Counted from the stretch's first letter, positions 18,960 to 29,900 are shown. The stretch is DNA of 57,343 nucleotides from a bacterium (GCA_021813505.1 JAKAKI010000058.1:1-57343), one strand, 5' to 3'. Program-made: numbers and translations. Notes: generated from the letters alone by a model not told the origin.

Positions 18960-19538
18960 TCAGAGATCTGACGGTATCGGCAGGGACCTGGGATAGGCCA
19001 TAGCCCCTGGAGCCATGAACGGCCGCTCGTACCACGGTAGCAAGGCTTCCATCGTGAAGTAGGGATCATCGGAGAAACTCGCGGGGTTCACGAGGATCGG
19101 TGAGCCCTTGCCCCAGTCATTCTGCGGTGCAGGTTTGACCTTCATATCGTCGAGGACAATCCAAAGTTGCTTGTTCGGGCGGTTCTTCAGATGCCGTTGA
19201 ATGGCGTGTGCACCATCAGGGAGGAGATGGATTTCCCATAGCTTGCCGGCGCCGCCGGGCAGCGTTCGTTCGGTCACATAGCGGACGTCGTTGGTGGTCA
19301 CAACCTGGCGCTCGCCGTCGGATACCGCGAATTGGCGCTCCATGGCGAACTGCCTGGCGTCCGCCACCTGCTCCGGGGGGCCGTAGTACTCTTTCAACTG
19401 TTCCGCAGCGGTTCCGCTTCCCAATGCCGCCCGAATCTGCAACTGGAATTTCACCGGCATGAATGGATACGCCAAAGCGCACAGAATGCCGAAGATCAGC
19501 AGCCGCAAGATGACCATTCGCATGTTGATCGTATGCAT
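18960..19538 (-). CDS. Uncharacterised protein with one N-terminal membrane segment
   Basis: A 192-aa protein not assigned to a family. Residues 7-25 (MVILRLLIFGILCALAYPF) form a membrane anchor or uncleaved signal; the rest is polar with several beta-like stretches and should be outside the cytoplasm. GGGGGG is followed closely by ATG 19538; a second ATG at position 6 is possible. No cysteine occurs after the anchor. The gene converges on the desaturase and lies downstream of a hairpin that separates it from the FlgD-like gene. Confidence 0.6.
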   Translation of the reverse strand: MHTINMRMVILRLLIFGILCALAYPFMPVKFQLQIRAALGSGTAAEQLKEYYGPPEQVADARQFAMERQFAVSDGERQVVTTNDVRYVTERTLPGGAGKLWEIHLLPDGAHAIQRHLKNRPNKQLWIVLDDMKVKPAPQNDWGKGSPILVNPASFSDDPYFTMEALLPWYERPFMAPGAMAYPRSLPIPSDL

Positions 19539-19604
19539 TGTTCCCCCCCGGGCGCACGCCCGTTTCACGATTTGCCTGATCCGGACAGCCTATATAATAT
19601 GAAT

Positions 19605-19634
19605 CGGACGCCCAACCGTTAGGTTGAGCGTCCG
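19605..19634. repeat. 13-bp stem-loop between two minus-strand genes
   Basis: CGGACGCCCAACC (19605-19617), loop GTTA, GGTTGAGCGTCCG (19622-19634), one mismatch. It lies 50 nt beyond the stop of the FlgD-like gene. No T-run follows on either strand, so it is at best a factor-assisted terminator. Confidence 0.55.
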
Positions 19635-19684
19635 TGCGATACGATAAAGAATGGAGGCCAGGCAGCAGAGGCCCGCGACATCCC

Positions 19685-20137
19685 CTACCGGATCAGAGTC
19701 ATTTTGCGCAAGTCAGTGTGGCCGTCGGACTCAAGCAGGCAGAAATAGGTGCCGGTTTGAACCACCGCACCTTCGTCGTCGGTCCCATCCCATGCCAGTG
19801 TCATCGTTCCGCCTTCATTTCCGGCAAATGTGCGCACTGCCCGTCCTTGATTATCCTCGACCCGCACAATCCAGTTTGATCCGCGTTTTACCGTGAACGC
19901 GATCACCGTCTGGACCGAGAAGGGGTTGGGCATATTTTGAAACAGTCCGAACCGATCTGCATGCGCTTGAGCGACTGGTGTGTCTGGTGCCGAGTGTGCT
20001 TCCATTGATTCCGTCCACTCTGGCTTTCCGACTGACGGATCGGATCCCGCAAAGCACCGAACCGTCGGCCTGGAAAGCATGCCTTGCTGTAGGATGATAC
20101 CCCCGACCGGGGGTATCGGTGAAATTTCTCCCCCCAC
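19685..20137 (-). CDS. Secreted-type protein with FlgD/T9SS-like C-terminal domain, start uncertain, possibly frameshifted
   Basis: 150 aa can be read from GTG 20137. The last 85 residues match the FlgD Ig-like/type-IX-sorting-like C-terminal fold common in FCB bacteria: NMPNPFS at its start, FTVKRGSNWIVRVED, W-x-G-T-D-D-EG, GTYFCLLES and the final RKMTLIR. The GTG has no ribosome site. A much better start, ATG 20171 with AAGGA 8 nt upstream, lies one frame away; its frame meets this one at a run of six Gs (20130-20135 on the plus strand shows C6), and losing one G would fuse them into one protein. So this is a pseudogene, an assembly error, or a slippage-controlled gene. No long catalytic region precedes the sorting-like domain, which is odd for this class. 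Confidence 0.5.
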   Translation of the reverse strand: MGGEISPIPPVGGIILQQGMLSRPTVRCFAGSDPSVGKPEWTESMEAHSAPDTPVAQAHADRFGLFQNMPNPFSVQTVIAFTVKRGSNWIVRVEDNQGRAVRTFAGNEGGTMTLAWDGTDDEGAVVQTGTYFCLLESDGHTDLRKMTLIR

Positions 20138-20171
20138 AGCCCAATTGTACCAGGTGTCGCAGTCGATTCAT

Positions 20172-20568
20172 TTCTCGGTTCCTTTCCAGCGTATGCAGAA
20201 CACTCTCATCGCGCCGGGAAATGGGCACAACGCAAAAAAGACGCGCCGTTCCGCGGCTTCGTTTAGAGATGTGGGCGCCCGATCAAACTACTGGTCTGGC
20301 GCTGTCACTCAATCACAAGGATTTCTTAGGCAACTCCCGGAGTGCTTGGCTCACTCTCAAGGGTCAAGGTAGTGCGACGCAAAATGCCTGTCAAGCAGAA
20401 AATCGACTCTTGTTGATTTCGTATTCGGGTTATCCGCCCTCTCCACACGGGAAATTGTCAACTGCCCATATGGCAGCCGATTGAAGAACTTGCCGCCATG
20501 CCACAGGCTGTGCATACTCGGTCGGCGATTTGGTGCCGATGAATCCATGCTGGATATCCGTGAGGTGA
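20172..20568. other. Gene-free stretch upstream of PrpD-family gene
   Basis: About 400 bp without a supported gene or clear promoter. A short interrupted palindrome, CTGCCCATATGGCAG (20462-20476), lies 93 bp before the PrpD-family start and could be a regulator site. Confidence 0.4.
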
Positions 20569-21957
20569 ATGTTGGCAGAGAAAAGTGTCTCCCGAATCTG
20601 GGCTGAGTTTGCCGCCCAACTCAAGTACGACCAGATTGACGCGATGGCAGTCAATGCTGCCAAGCGATTCCTCCTGGATTCCTGCGGCTGCGCCCTTGGT
20701 GGATTCCACCATGAGGACGTGGCGATCATGGATCGCACCATGGCCGAGTTCGGCGGCAACGCTGAGGCCACCATCTGGTCGTCCGGGAAGAAGTCCAGCG
20801 CATACCACGCGGCGCTGATCAATTCGCTGGCGATCCGGGTCATGGACTACAACGACATCTACTGGGAAGCGGACCCGTCGCATCCATCGGATTTGATTCC
20901 GGCGGCGACATCGTGCGGTGAGCATTTCCATAGGTCGGGTGCGGATACCATCGCGGGGATTGTTCTGGCCTATGAGCTCGAGATGCGCCTTTGCGAATTC
21001 GGGGTGCCCGGCATCCGCGAACGGGGCTGGCACCACGCCTCTCTGACGCAGATCGCTTCGCCGGTGGTGGCGGCCTACATGATGGGCCTGACGGTGGATC
21101 AAACTGTCAACGCGATCGGAATCTCCACCTGCCACAGTATGACAATGGGGGCAGTGGCCGCCGGGAAGCTGACCATGATGAAGAACACGGTCGATCCGAT
21201 GGCCACGGCATCGGGCGTGATGGCGGCACGGATGGCGCGCCACGGTTACATCGGCACGGAGTTGATCGTTGAGGGGAAAGAGGGGTTCTGCCAGCTTCTC
21301 GGTCCGTCGTGGGAAATGGGACGGCTGACCGATGGACTCGGCGCATCATGGCGCATCGTGCGGTGCGGGTTCAAGGCGTTCCCGACCGAGGCCTTGACTC
21401 ATTCTCCGATCTCGGCGGCGTTGCAACTGGTCAAGGAACACAACATCAAAGCCGACGACGTCACGCATGTCAGAGTGCGCACGGTGGCGCGTGCCAAAGA
21501 TATCCTCGCCGATCCGACGAAGTACCACCCGGAAACCAAAGAGACAGCGGACCATTCGTTGCCGTACGTCGTAGCCGCTGCAATCGCCGACCGAATGATT
21601 ACCCCGCAGCAATTCACCCCGGCCCGCATCGCAGAGCCGAAGTTGCGCTCATTGTTTCCGAAGATCGAAGTGGTTGCCGATGCCGAGTTCGAGCGCCAAT
21701 TCCCCGCCAAGAAGTGTTCGGCGGTGGCGATCACGACGACGGACGGCCGCACAGTTGAGCAGCAGGTCGATTACCCGCGCGGCAATCCCAGCAATCCGAT
21801 GACCGATGCCGACATCGAGGAGAAATTCCGCGCCCTGACATCCGAGGTGATGGACAAATCGGCGCAGGACCGAGTCATCGAAGCAGTGAATTCGCTCGAG
21901 CGCGCACCGGACTTAAGCAAGTTCCTGGCAGCGATGACGGTTGGACATGGGAAGTAA
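20569..21957 (+). CDS. MmgE/PrpD family protein (2-methylcitrate dehydratase-like)
   Basis: A 462-aa protein of the MmgE/PrpD family: the all-helical domain includes LLDSCGCALGG, NDIYWEADPSHPSD and TCHSMTMGAVAAGKLTMMKN, and the alpha/beta lid begins after FKAFPTEALTHSPI. PrpD dehydrates 2-methylcitrate in propionate breakdown; related members act on aconitate-type acids (cis-aconitate decarboxylase). No prpB, prpC or other methylcitrate-cycle gene is adjacent, so the substrate is open. ATG 20569 follows GAGGTGA closely; TTG at the next codon would give better spacing. Monocistronic as far as can be seen. Confidence 0.9.
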   Translation: MLAEKSVSRIWAEFAAQLKYDQIDAMAVNAAKRFLLDSCGCALGGFHHEDVAIMDRTMAEFGGNAEATIWSSGKKSSAYHAALINSLAIRVMDYNDIYWEADPSHPSDLIPAATSCGEHFHRSGADTIAGIVLAYELEMRLCEFGVPGIRERGWHHASLTQIASPVVAAYMMGLTVDQTVNAIGISTCHSMTMGAVAAGKLTMMKNTVDPMATASGVMAARMARHGYIGTELIVEGKEGFCQLLGPSWEMGRLTDGLGASWRIVRCGFKAFPTEALTHSPISAALQLVKEHNIKADDVTHVRVRTVARAKDILADPTKYHPETKETADHSLPYVVAAAIADRMITPQQFTPARIAEPKLRSLFPKIEVVADAEFERQFPAKKCSAVAITTTDGRTVEQQVDYPRGNPSNPMTDADIEEKFRALTSEVMDKSAQDRVIEAVNSLERAPDLSKFLAAMTVGHGK

Positions 21958-22106
21958 GACTGGGCAGAGAAGAGTGTCTGCCCCATTCTTGGTCATGGAG
22001 GTTCTTGTCTCTCAGCGGCGCCCACTCTTGTCCGCGCTCTCGTCTTCAGATGCTGGGATTTTTCAGCGCGCTCTGAAGTCAGTGGCACGCAGTTCCCGCG
22101 AGGACT

Positions 22107-22163
22107 GGTGGGCAGAGCCCACCCTTGGATGTTAGCTGAAATGTAGGGTGGGCTTTGCCCACC
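22107..22163. repeat. Pair of GGTGGGC/GCCCACC hairpins
   Basis: GGTGGGC-AGA-GCCCACC (22107-22123) and GGTGGGC-TTT-GCCCACC (22147-22163) flank 23 bp. The same core forms the third hairpin at 9794-9814. The pair lies between the convergent PrpD-family and propeller-protein genes. Confidence 0.7.
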
Positions 22164-22186
22164 GTCTGAGTTCAACAGCCTGGTTG

Positions 22187-25100
22187 CTAATACGTAAACC
22201 GCCACGCTCCCTGCGGTGCCGGCCCGCTGCCGCTGATGTAGGCCAGCAGGTAGACCACGTCGACCGGGTCGACGGTGCCGCTGAGGTTTACATCACCGCA
22301 ATACGTATCCGGATAGATTTGATTGCCTGAAGAAAGCCAACAGGCGTCAGCGAGATTCACGCACCCATCGTCGTTGACGTCACCCCGCGCAAACCCCGCC
22401 CAGCGTGCCGCCCGTTTGGCCACTTCAACGGCGAGAGCGTCAATCGTCTCGACGTCGTTTGATGTTGCTGGGACGGCGTAGAGCGCCTGCACAACGTTCT
22501 GACTTCCATTCGAGGGTAAGATGAACCCCTTGTTGACGAGAAAGACGCTACGGTCTCCCCGCTCGCCGGCTGGCCCTTGCGGCCCATAGTAATACAAGCG
22601 GTAGGGCGGAGTGGTGGCCATCGCCCAACCCAGACCCCATCCATATACGTCGTTATATCCCGGCCAGCAGTCCCAATGGTAACAGTAGGTGTAGAGGTAC
22701 GAGAGCATCTTGTGAGGTGAATTTGCCGAGGGATCGATTCCGCAATATGATGTGCACAAATCCGGATCGAACATCCCGAACGCGTATTGTGGCGAAGCCG
22801 CGTTCCATTGGGCGTAGCCGTTGAAATTATCCGACAGCAGGCCGACATTCTTGTCATAGGAAACTCCCACGTCCCAGTCTATGTAGGAGCCAGCTTTAAG
22901 GTCCTTTGCGACGGAGTCGCGGTTCTGCAGATTCCAGCAAATCAACTTGAAGTCACCGTACATCGGATCATTCGCGCCGACCTCAGTTTGGAACACGGTC
23001 ACTCCTATGGACGACAACGGGCTCGTGGGCGGATAGTTGGTGTTTGTGTCCGAGAATACCGAAGTTTCCCGGGAGCCCGTAATTTCGACTGGTTGGCCCG
23101 GGCACCCGCCTTGGCGGCGCCAGCCCAGGTGCACGCTTGCTGAACCATCGAATCCGCAGATACTGTCCGAGGGCCTTGGAGAAGCCACGTACAGTCCCGA
23201 GAACTTGTAGTAGTCCAATCGAAATTGAGCACCCCCGAGTTGCGCGGAAGAGTCCCCCACTAAAAGGAATCCACCGTCGTACAGGTTGGCATTGTATCCG
23301 CCATCAGCGCCCCAAACAAGAGCGCCGGAGTGGCCGTCACCCAGCGCGCCATGGTTGTACACTTTCTCCGAGTTAGCCGCTCCGAGTGTGTTCCACGCGA
23401 GAGTCGTGTTTTGCTCGGGGCATCCGCCCACGTACGTGATCTTCAGCGTCGGATATCCGATGACTGAGTAGCTCAAGTCTTCCGGGTAGAAATCGGGGTC
23501 GTTGTTCACAGCTTGGATGTATTCATCGTCGGTCCCGCGTCCGAGGCCGGTTCCGTCATACGTCCACGTAATATTGGTGCTCTGTCCGGGAAGAAGCGGA
23601 TTGGCGCTGTAGGATACGCCGGATGTGCGCAGGATGTCAGTCGCGCCGGCTGCCGTGGCAGCCCGCGTACGATCCTTCGCCACTGACTTCCCGGCGGTCT
23701 CCATCGCCTTGTCAAAGACGGTCAATTCATCGTCAACTCGCGCACCCGCGCCGGCGAGCCTGGCGCGTTTCGAGAGCCTGTCATTGTCAAAGCGGGCTAT
23801 GTAATCACTGCCAACATGGAGATCGACATACGCCGCCGCGTATTGTTCGAGAGCATCAGAGTAAGAGACTGACGCTGGTGCCGGATCACTGATAATCGGG
23901 TTGCCGAATTGCAGACTAATGCAACCATCGTTTCCGAACACTCCCGGCTCTGTGTGAGATAGCCCCGAGCCGGAATTCAACGGGACTTGGATCTCGGTCG
24001 AATAGACATACTGGTGGAGGAATGGCCGGAACTGCTGATGGAAGCGCCACGCCGTGAGGGCACCACGGCCGCTGGGGTCGGTTTGTGAACTGCGGGAATT
24101 GACGATGGCGTAATCGTCGCCATTGACGAAATTGTGTGCGATCGCCGTGCCATTAACAATACCGGTGAACTCGCGCCGCCACTCCAGTGACTGGTCGGAA
24201 GTGTTCAGCAGATACCACCGCCCGAGACGGTCACCGGCGAAAAGATAATTGTCGCAGGTCAACGTGACCGGCAGCGGCACCGATCCAACCCCGGCCAGCG
24301 AGAAATTGTGCACAACGGTCCCAAAGTACTTATCCACCATGAGAATTCCGGCGGATGGATCGTCTTGGGGTATGTAGAGGAAGTTCCGACCAATGGTCGG
24401 CGCGGCGTAGAGCGTCGGGCCCTCAGTTCCCCGCCAACGGATGGCCGCAGGACTCAGCGACGGTCCCGGGCCAGCGAGTGTGACATCAATCGCGTAACGG
24501 TGACTCGCGGACAAGGGAAGCGCTGGGTCATTAGCGTAGGTCGCGCCGTAGAGTATCGTTCCATCAATAGAAACCCCTCCGGGCCAACCTTCCAGAGAAG
24601 CTGTCGCGTCTTTGAAATTCCAGTTTATAGCGCCGGTGGCGGCGTTGATAGAATACAGCGATCCGTCGCCAAAACTTGTATAGGATGAGGTGCCAACATA
24701 GAGATTCGCTCCATCGAAGGCGGGAGTTAGTCTGCAGCCTCGATCGAGGGGGATTGGATTGGTGCCCCAACCATTGTATAAGAAGCCGGTTCGTGCGTCC
24801 AGGGCATACAACCAGCCGTGATTGGCGCTCGTTGACATCTCGGTACCAATTACAACAATGCTGTCCGTGCCGGCGTGATAGACTGCCGTGGCGCCAAATC
24901 GATTTCGGGTTAGTAAAGGGCCGTGAGTTGTTGCCGCGAGCCCTGGCCCAGTGTAGTCGTTCGACCAGTGTACAATCGAGAGTGTCGTGTCCCAGCATGA
25001 GACGGAATTCGCCGCTCCACCGGTAATGAATACGCGGTTTCCTTCCACCGACACATTGCATCGAACCTGATTGTACGCGTACGGCATAGCCCCGACGCTA

Positions 25101-26740
25101 TTGCCCGGTGTTCCGGTCGCCAGGTCGAACGAATTGACTTCGTTGTCCGATGCGACGCATACCTTCCCGCCGGCAACAACCGGACTCGTGAAACTGGACA
25201 ACCTGGGCAGGAACTTCGACCACTCGGCCCGAACTGCACACGGATTCCCGACCGTCATCCCGCTCGCGCCCGTCCTCTGATAGTCATGCATCCAGGTGTT
25301 CCAGTCATCGGCATGGGCCGAGGTACAGGCACTTGGAATCTCAATGACCATCTCTTTGCAGACGTAGGCATCGATATAAGCCTCGTCGTCGTTTCCCGAG
25401 TACTCCCCGCCGTACAACCAGCTTCCCGAGACATTGAACATTGTGTGCGGGTCAGTGGTGCAAGACCCGTATGATCGCGTGCGGGTATACAGCGCATACC
25501 GATTGGCTGGTCCACTTGGCACGGAAAGCGCGACAAACAAATCTTGTGACTGACCACCGTTGAGATTGCCCCAGATTGCATCCGGGATCGGCACGTTGTT
25601 GGTCAATGGCGGGTTCACCAGACTGGCATACGGCACCGTCACCGAGTAGAGCAACGCCCCCGGTATTGTCGTCAAGCCACATGAGGCCCCTGATGTGGCT
25701 CCAAAGATTTCGACCAGCACGTCAGGTGCGCCGGTATAGGGCATTCCCATGAATGCGATTTGCTTGAGCGTGTCCAGTCCGAGCGAGGCAAATCGCGTGG
25801 CCATCCTCTGACGTGTACCGGAAAGGCTGGGGAGCGTATACGCAAAGAGGTCGGGATCGGTTACGGGGTTTGCCACATCACGCCCCACACCATACCACCA
25901 TTGCCAGCCGCATTCGCCCGGCGTACAAAAGGTGGCGGAGTCATTGGGTGTGTACCCTTCTGAATACAGCCGCAGATGATATGCTCCCACGAGATCGTTC
26001 ACCCAGTCATAGAGACCAGAGCCATCGTGAAGGTAATTGTGGCACGGCTGTGCCGGTGGTGACGCAGGTAATGATCCAGCACCGTCGGTCAATACCTGAG
26101 CGATTCCGGGCGACCAGCTCCCGGAAAGATAGACAGCTGCGAAATAGGGGCCGGTGACACAGCACTCGATGACAAACGGCAGCTTGATCAGATAATTCAC
26201 GCCAGCCGTGGAACCACCATTGAGCGTCACCTGGTAGATTGGTCCGGCACATTTGACGCCGCCGGGTATGGGACAACCAGGATTCGTCAGGTCGGCGTCG
26301 AAGACCACCGGCTGAAGACTGAAGGTGAATGGGTTGGGCTGCTCGGATGCCGGACGTTTATTCACGTCGAAGTCGATGGCGGTGGTGTTGAAGGTGTATG
26401 CCGGTGTGCAAGAGGCGCCCCAGGAGTAAGGCAGCGTGCCAGATGGGTCCTGGAGGCTGAAATACGTCTCGCCGCCGGCAAAGGAGAACGTAGCACGATA
26501 CATTCGCGGGCCCATCCAATCGCCAATACAAAACGATCCTGGCAGCGCCAGCGGTGTTCCGGCTTGCGCAATTGTGAGGGGCGTGTTTTCGAGGATGATT
26601 GGCTGCAGATTGCCGGGAGGGGCGTTGCGGACCAATTGGATGACACCATCTTTGAACGGTGGAGACGCTGGCGCAATCGCCGGCGCAATTGCAAACGTCA
26701 GAACTGCAACCGCGATCGCAAAGTCCCTGGGTATTCGCAC
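22187..26740 (-). CDS. Large secreted PQQ-type beta-propeller protein with dockerin-like C-terminus
   Basis: A 1517-aa secreted protein. A signal peptide (FAIAVAVLTFAIAPAIAPAS) opens it. Residues from about 490 to 930 hold blades resembling a PQQ/WD-like propeller (SPVVAGGKVCVAS, VNSFDLATG, LYALDARTG, LYSINAATGAINW). The C-terminus is a dockerin-like pair of calcium loops, GDVNDDGCVNLADACWL and GDVNLSGTVDPVDVVYLLAY. The propeller may bind a ligand or a partner; no enzyme motif is evident. I choose the second of two close GTG codons (26740) because GGAGG lies 5 nt upstream. It has its own promoter at 26838-26865 and follows the protease cluster on the same strand. Confidence 0.8.
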   Translation of the reverse strand: MRIPRDFAIAVAVLTFAIAPAIAPASPPFKDGVIQLVRNAPPGNLQPIILENTPLTIAQAGTPLALPGSFCIGDWMGPRMYRATFSFAGGETYFSLQDPSGTLPYSWGASCTPAYTFNTTAIDFDVNKRPASEQPNPFTFSLQPVVFDADLTNPGCPIPGGVKCAGPIYQVTLNGGSTAGVNYLIKLPFVIECCVTGPYFAAVYLSGSWSPGIAQVLTDGAGSLPASPPAQPCHNYLHDGSGLYDWVNDLVGAYHLRLYSEGYTPNDSATFCTPGECGWQWWYGVGRDVANPVTDPDLFAYTLPSLSGTRQRMATRFASLGLDTLKQIAFMGMPYTGAPDVLVEIFGATSGASCGLTTIPGALLYSVTVPYASLVNPPLTNNVPIPDAIWGNLNGGQSQDLFVALSVPSGPANRYALYTRTRSYGSCTTDPHTMFNVSGSWLYGGEYSGNDDEAYIDAYVCKEMVIEIPSACTSAHADDWNTWMHDYQRTGASGMTVGNPCAVRAEWSKFLPRLSSFTSPVVAGGKVCVASDNEVNSFDLATGTPGNSVGAMPYAYNQVRCNVSVEGNRVFITGGAANSVSCWDTTLSIVHWSNDYTGPGLAATTHGPLLTRNRFGATAVYHAGTDSIVVIGTEMSTSANHGWLYALDARTGFLYNGWGTNPIPLDRGCRLTPAFDGANLYVGTSSYTSFGDGSLYSINAATGAINWNFKDATASLEGWPGGVSIDGTILYGATYANDPALPLSASHRYAIDVTLAGPGPSLSPAAIRWRGTEGPTLYAAPTIGRNFLYIPQDDPSAGILMVDKYFGTVVHNFSLAGVGSVPLPVTLTCDNYLFAGDRLGRWYLLNTSDQSLEWRREFTGIVNGTAIAHNFVNGDDYAIVNSRSSQTDPSGRGALTAWRFHQQFRPFLHQYVYSTEIQVPLNSGSGLSHTEPGVFGNDGCISLQFGNPIISDPAPASVSYSDALEQYAAAYVDLHVGSDYIARFDNDRLSKRARLAGAGARVDDELTVFDKAMETAGKSVAKDRTRAATAAGATDILRTSGVSYSANPLLPGQSTNITWTYDGTGLGRGTDDEYIQAVNNDPDFYPEDLSYSVIGYPTLKITYVGGCPEQNTTLAWNTLGAANSEKVYNHGALGDGHSGALVWGADGGYNANLYDGGFLLVGDSSAQLGGAQFRLDYYKFSGLYVASPRPSDSICGFDGSASVHLGWRRQGGCPGQPVEITGSRETSVFSDTNTNYPPTSPLSSIGVTVFQTEVGANDPMYGDFKLICWNLQNRDSVAKDLKAGSYIDWDVGVSYDKNVGLLSDNFNGYAQWNAASPQYAFGMFDPDLCTSYCGIDPSANSPHKMLSYLYTYCYHWDCWPGYNDVYGWGLGWAMATTPPYRLYYYGPQGPAGERGDRSVFLVNKGFILPSNGSQNVVQALYAVPATSNDVETIDALAVEVAKRAARWAGFARGDVNDDGCVNLADACWLSSGNQIYPDTYCGDVNLSGTVDPVDVVYLLAYISGSGPAPQGAWRFTY

Positions 26741-26837
26741 GCGCACCTCCGGATGGCACTGACGGCAGTTTTCGGAACAGATGTAATATTAGAACAGGGT
26801 GCCGACCACACCTCCGGCTACAAGACTCTCAGAATGC

Positions 26838-26865
26838 AAACTATAAGAAATTGGCCGAATGTCAA
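26838..26865 (-). promoter_or_regulatory. Promoter of the propeller-protein gene
   Basis: On the minus strand TTGACA (26860-26865) and TAGTTT (26838-26843, followed by G) are 16 bp apart, with a leader of about 90 nt. The same layout occurs before the protease cluster at 34968-34995. Confidence 0.6.
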
Positions 26866-26961
26866 GATCGACAACAGCGATTCTCTGGCGCACATCGGCG
26901 CTAGAGAGGCGCATATTCCTGGTACGAAACGCCAAGATCGGAACGGTCCGGCCTTGTGTGC

Positions 26962-29900
26962 TCACGGCTCGCAGGGGGCCGCGCCGCCTCTGAAGATGTA
27001 GTTGATCAGAATGACGACGTCGATCAAATCGGTCCGGCTGTCGCAATTCATATCCGCCGGTTCAAAGGGCGGAAACGCCGGGCCGTTGCGGAATAACATA
27101 TCGATCAGGCGCACCAGATAGATCACGTCGTAAGTGGGCGAAAGAATTACTCCGGAGTTCCAGTTGTCGGCCTGGAATCGCGGCCATGGACGCGCCTTTC
27201 GCGTGAACGGTGTGCCCAGATCCCACATCGCGACGCTGGTCCCGGTCGATTGTACCGTGATCATGTCCGCCAGCCGGTCGCCGTCGACGTCTCCCACGAT
27301 CGGGGCCGACATGATGCTGGAGGAACCCACTCCGAACGTGAGCGGATATCCCGGCACAAAGGCGCCGTCGGGATTCAGTGCCCATATCTGGTCGGGGCCA
27401 AAAAGAAGCTCACCGATTCGAAGCATGATTTCCGGCTGTTGATCATTGTCGATATCCGCGAGAATGACCGCCGATGCTGATCCCGGCAGCGGCGTAAATA
27501 GTCCGTTGGTCGAGTCGGACAATAGCGGCGCGCCGTTGGCGTGGTACGCGTAGAGGAGGCCGTCGCCAAGCGAATACGGCGCCAGGAACAATTCCGGTAC
27601 TCTGTCACCATCGATGTCGCCAGCGGCGAGCGAATACAGGACATATTTGTCCATCGTTTGCGGAATCGTGTGTGGCCATCCCACCAGGGAGGATCCGTTC
27701 GGCTCGATGATGTTGAGGTTGAAATTCCCCGCCACCGCGTCGGTATAGATGTACGCGATCTCCCTGGTGCCGTCATTGTCGAAGTCGCCAATCGCCAGGC
27801 CGTGCGTTGAATGGTGACTCCGGACTTCGACCGAGGCGTTTCCATGGTAGGGCAAGCCAGTGCGTCCGTCGAAGATGAATATCCCGTCGGCGGCAACGAC
27901 CAGCTCTGGACGGCCGTCACCGTCGAGATCACAGATGCTTTCGCGCGGGATGGAGTAGTTGAACGTGGTCGCGCACGGAACAAAGCCGAAATTGGGCGTT
28001 GAGAGCGGTCTGTAAGGCGTGCCGTCCTCGTGCCAGGCATTGATAATGCCGGCGCTGTCAATTGCGACAATCTCGAGCGGGCCTTCTGCATCAAGATCAC
28101 CGATGGCCGGGACCGTCACACCAAATACGTGATCGCGGCCACTGAACGGTCGGGGCCAGCCGGCGTACTGCTCTCCGATAAAGGCGTACACGTACATTGA
28201 ATCGGGTGAAGCGACAATGATTTCATCCTTGCCGTCGCTGTCCAGATCCGCGACCGCTGGCGGTGTCTGAAATCTCGCCAGCGTATCACGCGGCCAGCCG
28301 GGGTAACTGGTTCCGTTTGCCGTCAATACCCAGAGCCCGCGCGTCGTGGGACAGATGATCTCGTCCGTGCCATTGCCATCAATATCGGCGGTGGTGGTGG
28401 CGAATCCGATTGAGGCCGGCAGTTTCACCGGCCAGCCGCTGTGGAATACGGACTCCACGGTGACAGCGACAGAGTCGCGAGTCACTCCTGACGCGGTCTC
28501 GAGCGTCAAGCGGAGCCAATAATTACCCGAAGGCAGCAGATCCACTTCCCAGATTCCAAGCGTGTCGTCCCACACCGGCTGAGTAAACTGACCAATGGGA
28601 TGTACCGTCATTGCGGGGGCCGGTCCCACAGCTTCCAAACGGTAGCCCACAAAATCGGGTGCAATGGCGGTCCCCTTCACCATCGCCAGTAAGTGGACGC
28701 GCTGACCGCTGGTCGGTGATGTTAGTTTCGCGATCGGTGCTTGCGCGAGATTGACCGGTACGTCAAACACGGCATCGGGTCCGGCGTCGAGCCGGACCAT
28801 GTAGGGACCATTTAGGCCGCTGGTATTCCACGTGGCGAGTGCCCCTCCGGAAACGGGCGTCGAGGACGTTGCAATTGTGCTCCACGACGCTGAGGCAGGA
28901 GAGTGTCCGGGCGCGATCTTTACGGAGTACGTTGTGAAGGCACTTCCACTCGCGTACCCGGTGATTGGGACCGGCCCGGTCAGCCACTCGTTGGTCTGGG
29001 GCGATGTTATCTCAACGAACGCTTTGGGAAGAGCCGCGACGGCACGGGCGAGATTGACCCGTCCCCAACCGGTGTAGCGGTCGAATCCCGGCAGATGAGC
29101 GCCGGTTCCATACGGGTCCAGAATGTCATCCGCCGTGGATGTCAGTATCTGGCGGACGCGCGCGGTCGAAAGCCCCGGTGCGATTGACAAGAGCGCCGCG
29201 GCCGCGCCGGTCACATGCGGTGCCGCCATCGATGTCCCGGAGGCGATGTAGTATTTGTCATTGATGATGTGAACGCCCGGCTCCGCGCCAGAGGCATAAA
29301 GATCAGTCCCCACGGCCCGCAATGAGAGGATGTCCTGACCGGGTGCGGTAACGTCGATGGAGTCATTGAACGTGGAGAATGCCGCAAGACGGTCATCGGC
29401 GGTTGACGCGCCAACCCCAATCGTGACTGTGTACGCACTTGGATAGAAGACCGTGCTGTCGCCGGAATTTCCCATCGAGGCAACCAGCACGACGCCGTGG
29501 TTCGAGGCGTATTTCAGTGCGTCCTCCAGCGCCCGCGAAGGATACGCACCGCCCCAACTCATGTTGACCACTCGGGCGCCGCGCAACACAGCGTAATAGA
29601 CGGCCTGAGCGGTAACCGAGAAGTACGCATTGGGAAAGACCTTGATGGCAAAGACACGCGCTGAGTCCGCCATACCAGCGATCCCGATTCCGTTGTTCAC
29701 CTCGGCCGCGACCGTGCCTGCCACGTGGGTGCCATGTCCGATCTGGTCGCTAACGTCATTATCACCGATTATTGTGGTCGGTGACGCACTCACGTCGCCG
29801 GAAAAATCCCAGCCGTAGACGTCATCGACAAAACCGTTATGATCGTCATCGGTTCCGTTCCCCGGAATTTCGTCGGGATTGATGCACAATCTTCCGGCAA

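Noticed and set aside
21962-21983. Terminator after the PrpD-family gene
   Set aside because: A GGGCAGA/TCTGCCC stem exists, but the loop is 8 nt and the tail (CATTCTT) is not a clear T-run.
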